Origin: JAGVYE01 sp964502785
GTDB lineage: Archaea; Nanobdellota; Nanobdellia; Woesearchaeales; GW2011-AR9
Assembly: GCA_964502785.1 (NCBI GenBank)
Contig: CAZCXW010000051.1
Location: 1-8,604, forward strand
Direction of reading: 5' to 3'
DNA length: 8,604 nt
Part shown: positions 6,601-8,604 of the stretch, in pieces
Layout of the letters: each line of letters starts with the position of its first letter
Numbering within the stretch: position 1 is the first letter of the stretch
Program-made: the position numbers and the translations under genes
Notes under the pieces: generated by a model
What the model saw: the letters and a program-made list of their open reading frames with translations, nothing else
Database searches by the model: none
Told to the model about the DNA's origin: nothing

Positions 6601-7252
6601 ACTCAACCCTACGGAAGTCGATGACCAAGTGCATGGGTTGGATGTTGTCTGGCGTTATCCTCTGGAATTCTATGAAGCGTCTCTCCAGATGAAAAAACCA
6701 TGGGAAGTTGTTTCCAGCAATGGTAAAAAAATGGTTGAACAGCTCAGTGATCGTTTGGGCACACCCTTACAGTACGAGGGCTTCGGTTTTACTCATCCCG
6801 TTGATAATTTTAATAAAGGTGTATGCTGTTCGGCTTATAAACTCCTGCCTTCCATGGAAGAGAAGCTTATTGGGCAAATGGACATCGCGCAAAAAGTTCG
6901 CGCTGTTAACATGGACGACGTCGCAAAACTCGTCATTCAAAAACATTTTTTACGTGATATTAAAGGCAACCTGCGGAAATTTTCATCGCAGCAGTTTCGC
7001 TGCGTGAAATGCAATACCAAGTACCGCCGCCCACCCCTTTCCGGCAAGTGTCATGAATGCAATAGTCGGTTGCAATTTACCATTACAGAAGGTTCAGTAG
7101 TTAAGTATTTAGGGCCATCGTTAATGCTTGCTGAAAAATACAATTTTTCCCCTTATCTCAAACAGATTCTTGATATTCTCAAAACAGATGTTGATAGTAT
7201 TTTTGGCAAAAGCAAAGACAAACAAGTGGGATTGGGATCGTTTATGGGGTGA
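3656..7252 (+). CDS. polC: DNA polymerase D large catalytic subunit DP2
   Basis: This is the polymerizing subunit of PolD, which has an RNA-polymerase-like double-psi barrel core. Its 1198 residues are near the usual intein-free length. Family blocks include GPIRGAGGT (153-161), the block from YPLGVGGLRLRYGRSR (335-350) to about 363, a cysteine-rich zinc region (C696/C699, C708/C711, C721/C724, C732), and the DGT-R-D-T-P-THF-P-EI block (799-819). The catalytic loop RRDCDGDEA (939-947) has D943 and D945 as the likely metal-binding aspartates. After it comes a MDAPLVLT block and a C-terminal zinc site (C1116/C1119, C1132/C1135). The last residues, QVGLGSFM (1190-1197), form a PIP-like motif for PCNA. 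No intein interrupts the active-site loop. A charged stretch (about 303-321) looks like a flexible loop. The ATG lies 2 nt after the DP1 stop, implying coupled expression. The symbol follows the archaeal convention and is unrelated to bacterial PolC. Confidence 0.97.
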   Translation: MVEASPDIKEYFSVITAKVQKGYETAKSARELGLDPEQEAPIPLANNMAERVVGLISVIFPKIVNTTITKRIPELEKEYGLLDWRVGFKIAEEVAKEKFCSFSSKEEAMEIGIRVGFAYLTLGIVSAPLEGFIGLKIKKRRDGKEYFALQYAGPIRGAGGTAASTSVVLADYVRVKMGYFTYDPDEQEINRYAAEVHDYHDRVTNLQYHPSDEELKFMVSHLPVEIDGDPTEKFEVSNYKDLPRISTNLIRGGMALVLAEGLSQKAPKVWKRLAKWGKDFDLEWGWLAEFLAIKEKIHAAQTISKKEGSSEEEKKVKPNNTFIMDLVAGRPIITYPLGVGGLRLRYGRSRMTGFSATGMNPATLIILNKFIAIGTQLKIERPGKATTVTICEVLEGPIVRLHDGSVRKLSTEEEAKTYTSQVAEVIFLGDILINYGDFSENGQSLVPAGYCPEWWSLEVEKSYQRLVASGHSEKILPALDCAEKRLSQFISDPFHFIPSWEEALRISQFLEVPLHPEYTFYFKLVSAEDLKSLFQWFQEGKIKQDEHGVLKLILPYFISNNLHLKSKRVLEELGVSHLVVNKENILLEKKEAQLVAFYFGFTESQSLSEKTPLFSNQELVGDALTFLSSIHTITIRDKAGTFIGARMGRPEKAKMRALTGSPQVLFPVGEEGGRLRSFQAALEKGKVQSVFPFFYCQSCCKENVYSECVICQKKCIKLYSCRFCGDTEKETCRHGRTFPYKTYTINIDAYLRQALKQVNEALLPDLIKGIRGTSNKFHIVEHLAKGLLRAKYNLYVNKDGTTRYDCTELPITHFKPKEIKTCISKLKELGYTADIHNRELTSEDQLLELKPQDVILPGFDSLDESAPKVLKRVADYVDALLSSFYKLKPFYNLHKEEDLIGHLVIGLAPHISAGLIGRIIGFSETQGLLTHPMYHAGMRRDCDGDEACVMLLMDALLNFSRQYLPERRGAKTMDAPLVLTSLLNPTEVDDQVHGLDVVWRYPLEFYEASLQMKKPWEVVSSNGKKMVEQLSDRLGTPLQYEGFGFTHPVDNFNKGVCCSAYKLLPSMEEKLIGQMDIAQKVRAVNMDDVAKLVIQKHFLRDIKGNLRKFSSQQFRCVKCNTKYRRPPLSGKCHECNSRLQFTITEGSVVKYLGPSLMLAEKYNFSPYLKQILDILKTDVDSIFGKSKDKQVGLGSFMG

Positions 7253-7301
7253 AAAGGGGAGATACCATTAAATATAAGTTTTACTTCTTCCGAATTAAAA
7301 A

Positions 7302-7307
7302 GAGGTG
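7302..7307 (+). promoter_or_regulatory. Shine-Dalgarno sequence deciding the DUF1003 start
   Basis: GAGGTG is a six-base match to the archaeal anti-Shine-Dalgarno sequence and lies 7 nt before TTG at 7315. Neither the GTG at 7249, which overlaps the DP2 stop, nor the ATG at 7336 has such a site. The DUF1003 protein therefore most likely starts at the rare TTG. Confidence 0.6.
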
Positions 7308-7314
7308 TTTTCCT

Positions 7315-7785
7315 TTGCGTCAGACTTACGATGATATGAATGTTCTGGATGTTATTAAAAAGGAAATCAAGTATGTGCAGAAAAGTCTGGACGACATCGA
7401 AAACTTTTACCAGAAAGATTTGCCAGGTCTTGACCGCCTTTCCGATAAAATTGCTGAGGTCGGTGGGAGCTGGACATTCATTACTTTATTTTTTTTCGTA
7501 CTCGTAAGCTGGATGATTTTGAATGCTTTTATACTTATAGAAAAGTCTTTCGATCCCTATCCTTTCATCCTTCTTAATTTAGTGCTCTCGACACTCGCTG
7601 CGGTGCAGGCCCCCATCATCTTAATGAGCCAAAATAGGGCAGCCAAGCGTGACCAATACCGCGCTGAGCTTGATTTAGAAAAGGATTTGCGGGATCTTCA
7701 CATTGATCAAAGTTCGCATCGCATTCTTTTGGAATTAAAAAAAGACGTCTCCAAAATAAAACAAAAATTAAAGATTGAAAGTTGA
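7315..7785 (+). CDS. DUF1003 family two-TM membrane protein
   Basis: This is an integral membrane protein of unknown function. From TTG 7315 it has 156 residues. They form an N-terminal helical, charged part (1-45), the family signature DKIAEVGGSWTFI (44-56) leading into TM1 (about 54-75), the block FDPYPFILLNLVLS (79-92) in TM2 (about 83-104), the conserved APIILMSQNRAAKRD (99-113), and a charged coiled-coil-like tail (114-156). The TTG is preferred because GAGGTG stands 7 nt upstream. The frame also stays open back to GTG 7249, which overlaps the DP2 stop as GTGA and would give 178 residues; ATG 7336 would give 149. No separate promoter is evident, so it is probably read through from DP2. 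There is no known link to replication. It converges with the DUF424 gene 20 bp away. Confidence 0.85.
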   Translation: MRQTYDDMNVLDVIKKEIKYVQKSLDDIENFYQKDLPGLDRLSDKIAEVGGSWTFITLFFFVLVSWMILNAFILIEKSFDPYPFILLNLVLSTLAAVQAPIILMSQNRAAKRDQYRAELDLEKDLRDLHIDQSSHRILLELKKDVSKIKQKLKIES

Positions 7786-7791
7786 CAAAAA
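7751..7791 (-). terminator. T-rich tract downstream of DUF424, possible terminator
   Basis: On the minus strand, the sequence just past the DUF424 stop contains several T-runs (TATTTTTG at 7793-7786, then AATTTTTG and TTTTATTTTGG ending at 7751). Archaeal RNA polymerase commonly stops at such tracts without a hairpin. The tract overlaps the end of the DUF1003 gene, whose A-rich lysine codons also explain it, so support is modest. Confidence 0.35.
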
Positions 7792-7805
7792 TACATTTTG
7801 GCCAT

Positions 7806-8102
7806 TTACTGAATTACCACCTGCGTATGCGCAATTTGCGCCACTAACAGAACTTTTTTTTCCTCGACGAGCCGTAATTCTATCCCTAACGCAACACTAT
7901 TTTTTCCAGTCAAATGAAGATATTTTGCTTTCTCCATGAGCTCTTTCACTTCATCCCTTGTTTTGCCTTCGCCTTTATAAAATGGACTTGTCAAATCTAA
8001 TTGCAGTTTTCCTTCCTCAAACTTTTTTCCCACAATTTCTTCATCAGATACTACTAAAAACATTCCGTGCTGTCCTTCTTTCTGAGAAACGATGAACCTC
8101 AT
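7806..8102 (-). CDS. DUF424 family protein
   Basis: This is a small archaeal protein of 98 residues that I recognise as DUF424; its biochemical role is not known. Family traits visible are an N-terminal strand region MRFIVSQKEG, the EEIVGKKFEEGKLQLDL block (21-37), SPFYKG (39-44), a helix around residues 47-60, and the conserved C-terminal AHTQVV (about 91-96). The ATG at 8102-8100 overlaps the aIF2-beta stop as ATGA, indicating translational coupling. The frame is open for 34 more codons upstream, but that extension lies wholly inside aIF2-beta in another frame and does not resemble DUF424, so I reject it. Pairing with aIF2-beta suggests a translation- or tRNA-related role, which is inference. 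Confidence 0.85.
   Translation of the reverse strand: MRFIVSQKEGQHGMFLVVSDEEIVGKKFEEGKLQLDLTSPFYKGEGKTRDEVKELMEKAKYLHLTGKNSVALGIELRLVEEKKVLLVAQIAHTQVVIQ
7854..7861 (+). terminator. Oligo-T tract, possible terminator of the replication operon
   Basis: Eight consecutive T lie on the plus strand about 70 bp past the DUF1003 stop. Archaeal termination typically occurs at such tracts. It falls inside the convergent DUF424 gene, where it encodes lysine codons on the opposite strand, so it could be coincidental. Confidence 0.3.
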
Positions 8103-8506
8103 ACTTTTTTTACCGGTTTTTTTGCACCACAGGCCTGGCATTTCAGATAAGCAATCCCTTTTTCTTCCATTAAAGCCGTATCTGGTTTTCCACATTCGGA
8201 ACAAATTACAAACTCACTCACATACTTCTTTATTTTCTTGTTTATGAGCCCCGCGCTTACTTTCGTTCCAAGAATGACCCTTTCCCCAACATATTTTCCG
8301 GGGGCTGCCAATTCCCGTAAAAGGTATTTTAGAAGATGATCCGCCTCGCGGCTGAAATCCTTTGCAATTTTTTTAAGATTGATAAGGATCGTTTTATTCC
8401 CTTCGAGATGCCCTTTAATCTTCTCGATGACAAAACGTTCTCCGCCTATCCCTAATTCCGGCAGTTCCTCTTCTGCCTTTTTCAGAAGCTCTTCATAGGA
8501 TTTCAT
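8099..8506 (-). CDS. eif2b: Translation initiation factor aIF2 subunit beta
   Basis: This is the beta subunit of the archaeal heterotrimeric aIF2, which brings initiator Met-tRNA to the small ribosomal subunit. Its 135 residues match the family length. They comprise an N-terminal helix (MKSYEELLKKAEEEL) that contacts the gamma subunit, a central alpha-beta domain (about 20-95) with the ERFVIEKIKGHLEGNKT and LLKYLLRELAAPG blocks, and a C-terminal zinc ribbon with C102-x2-C105 and C123-x2-C126. All four cysteines are present. The ATG at 8506 lies about 26 nt from the centre of a TATA element, so the mRNA is probably leaderless. The stop overlaps the DUF424 start, making a two-gene unit convergent with the replication operon. 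Confidence 0.96.
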   Translation of the reverse strand: MKSYEELLKKAEEELPELGIGGERFVIEKIKGHLEGNKTILINLKKIAKDFSREADHLLKYLLRELAAPGKYVGERVILGTKVSAGLINKKIKKYVSEFVICSECGKPDTALMEEKGIAYLKCQACGAKKPVKKV

Positions 8507-8524
8507 GGCTCTTCATTTAATGAC

Positions 8525-8569
8525 TTATTTTATAAATTTACCTTCAAAAGGCTTCGTTGCAAGTTTCAT
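8525..8569 (-). CDS. Possible 14-residue small ORF upstream of aIF2-beta
   Basis: On the minus strand ATG (8569-8567) opens MKLATKPFEGKFIK and a TAA stop, ending 18 nt before the aIF2-beta ATG. GAGGTG (8581-8576) precedes it by 6 nt, the same ribosome-binding sequence seen at DUF1003. No homology is recognised. Its 3' end overlaps the aIF2-beta TATA box, so it would need transcription from further upstream, beyond the window. It could be a leader peptide, a relic, or chance. Confidence 0.25.
   Translation of the reverse strand: MKLATKPFEGKFIK
8527..8536 (-). promoter_or_regulatory. TATA box of the aIF2-beta/DUF424 unit
   Basis: The minus strand reads TTTATAAAAT, preceded by GGTAAA as a plausible purine-rich BRE. 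Its centre lies about 26 nt before the A of the aIF2-beta ATG at 8506, placing the transcription start at or within a base or two of the start codon. This is the standard geometry of a leaderless archaeal mRNA, and it fits the lack of a Shine-Dalgarno sequence at that gene. Confidence 0.6.
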
Positions 8570-8604
8570 TAGCAGCACCTCACAAGCATATTATGGGTAA
8601 AACA

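Noticed and set aside
4690..7007. Several open frames of 60-100 codons inside DP2 on both strands
   Set aside because: They lie entirely within a strongly conserved polymerase gene, show no family resemblance and have low-complexity or frame-shadow composition.
8103..8204. Longer DUF424 protein starting at 8204 on the minus strand
   Set aside because: The added 34 residues lie wholly within aIF2-beta in another frame and do not resemble the family. The ATG at 8102 with ATGA overlap gives the normal DUF424 N terminus.
8593..8604. Start of a plus-strand gene (ATG GGT AAA ACA) at the window edge
   Set aside because: Only four codons are visible, with no Shine-Dalgarno sequence and no TATA element about 26 bp upstream. 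It cannot be supported without sequence beyond the window.

Overview
The window is a core DNA-replication locus from an archaeon. The evidence is an Orc1/Cdc6 initiator followed by both subunits of the archaea-specific family D DNA polymerase (DP1 and DP2), and an archaeal aIF2-beta gene on the other strand. PolD is absent from Crenarchaeota, so the source is a euryarchaeal, DPANN or other PolD-bearing lineage. The tight spacing and modest protein sizes would suit a DPANN or related small-genome archaeon, but this cannot be settled here. Base composition is AT-leaning and no family-level taxonomic marker is visible.

Positions 1-739 hold no convincing gene and look like a replication origin. 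Two minus-strand copies of an ORB-like element (179-201 and 253-275, sharing a 13-bp identical core) face a plus-strand ORB-like element (628-650) and a weaker fourth copy (688-710). Between them lies a very AT-rich stretch (about 296-436) containing a 15-bp tandem repeat (385-426), a good candidate for the duplex-unwinding element. A GC-richer patch with a hairpin (454-476) and short repeats follows it. The proposed orc1 promoter (TATA-like 669-678) sits between the two rightmost ORB-like sites, which suggests autoregulation.

Positions 740-7785 on the plus strand form a compact run: orc1/cdc6 (740-1948), PolD small subunit DP1 (1956-3653, 7 nt after orc1), PolD large subunit DP2 (3656-7252, 2 nt after DP1), and a two-TM DUF1003 membrane protein (best start 7315, ending at 7785). 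The initiator binds the origin next to its own gene, and the replicative polymerase is made from the same transcript. This origin-cdc6-DP1-DP2 order matches what is known for Pyrococcus. Catalytic motifs are present in all three replication proteins. DP2 has no intein and ends in a PCNA-binding PIP-like motif.

Positions 7806-8506 on the minus strand carry a convergent two-gene unit: aIF2-beta (8099-8506), with a TATA element placed for a leaderless transcript, and a DUF424 protein (7806-8102) overlapping it by ATGA. Upstream of aIF2-beta is a possible 14-residue small ORF with a strong Shine-Dalgarno sequence. I see no CRISPR array, insertion sequence, tRNA or rRNA. The genes belong to known families; the most interesting part is the origin architecture.
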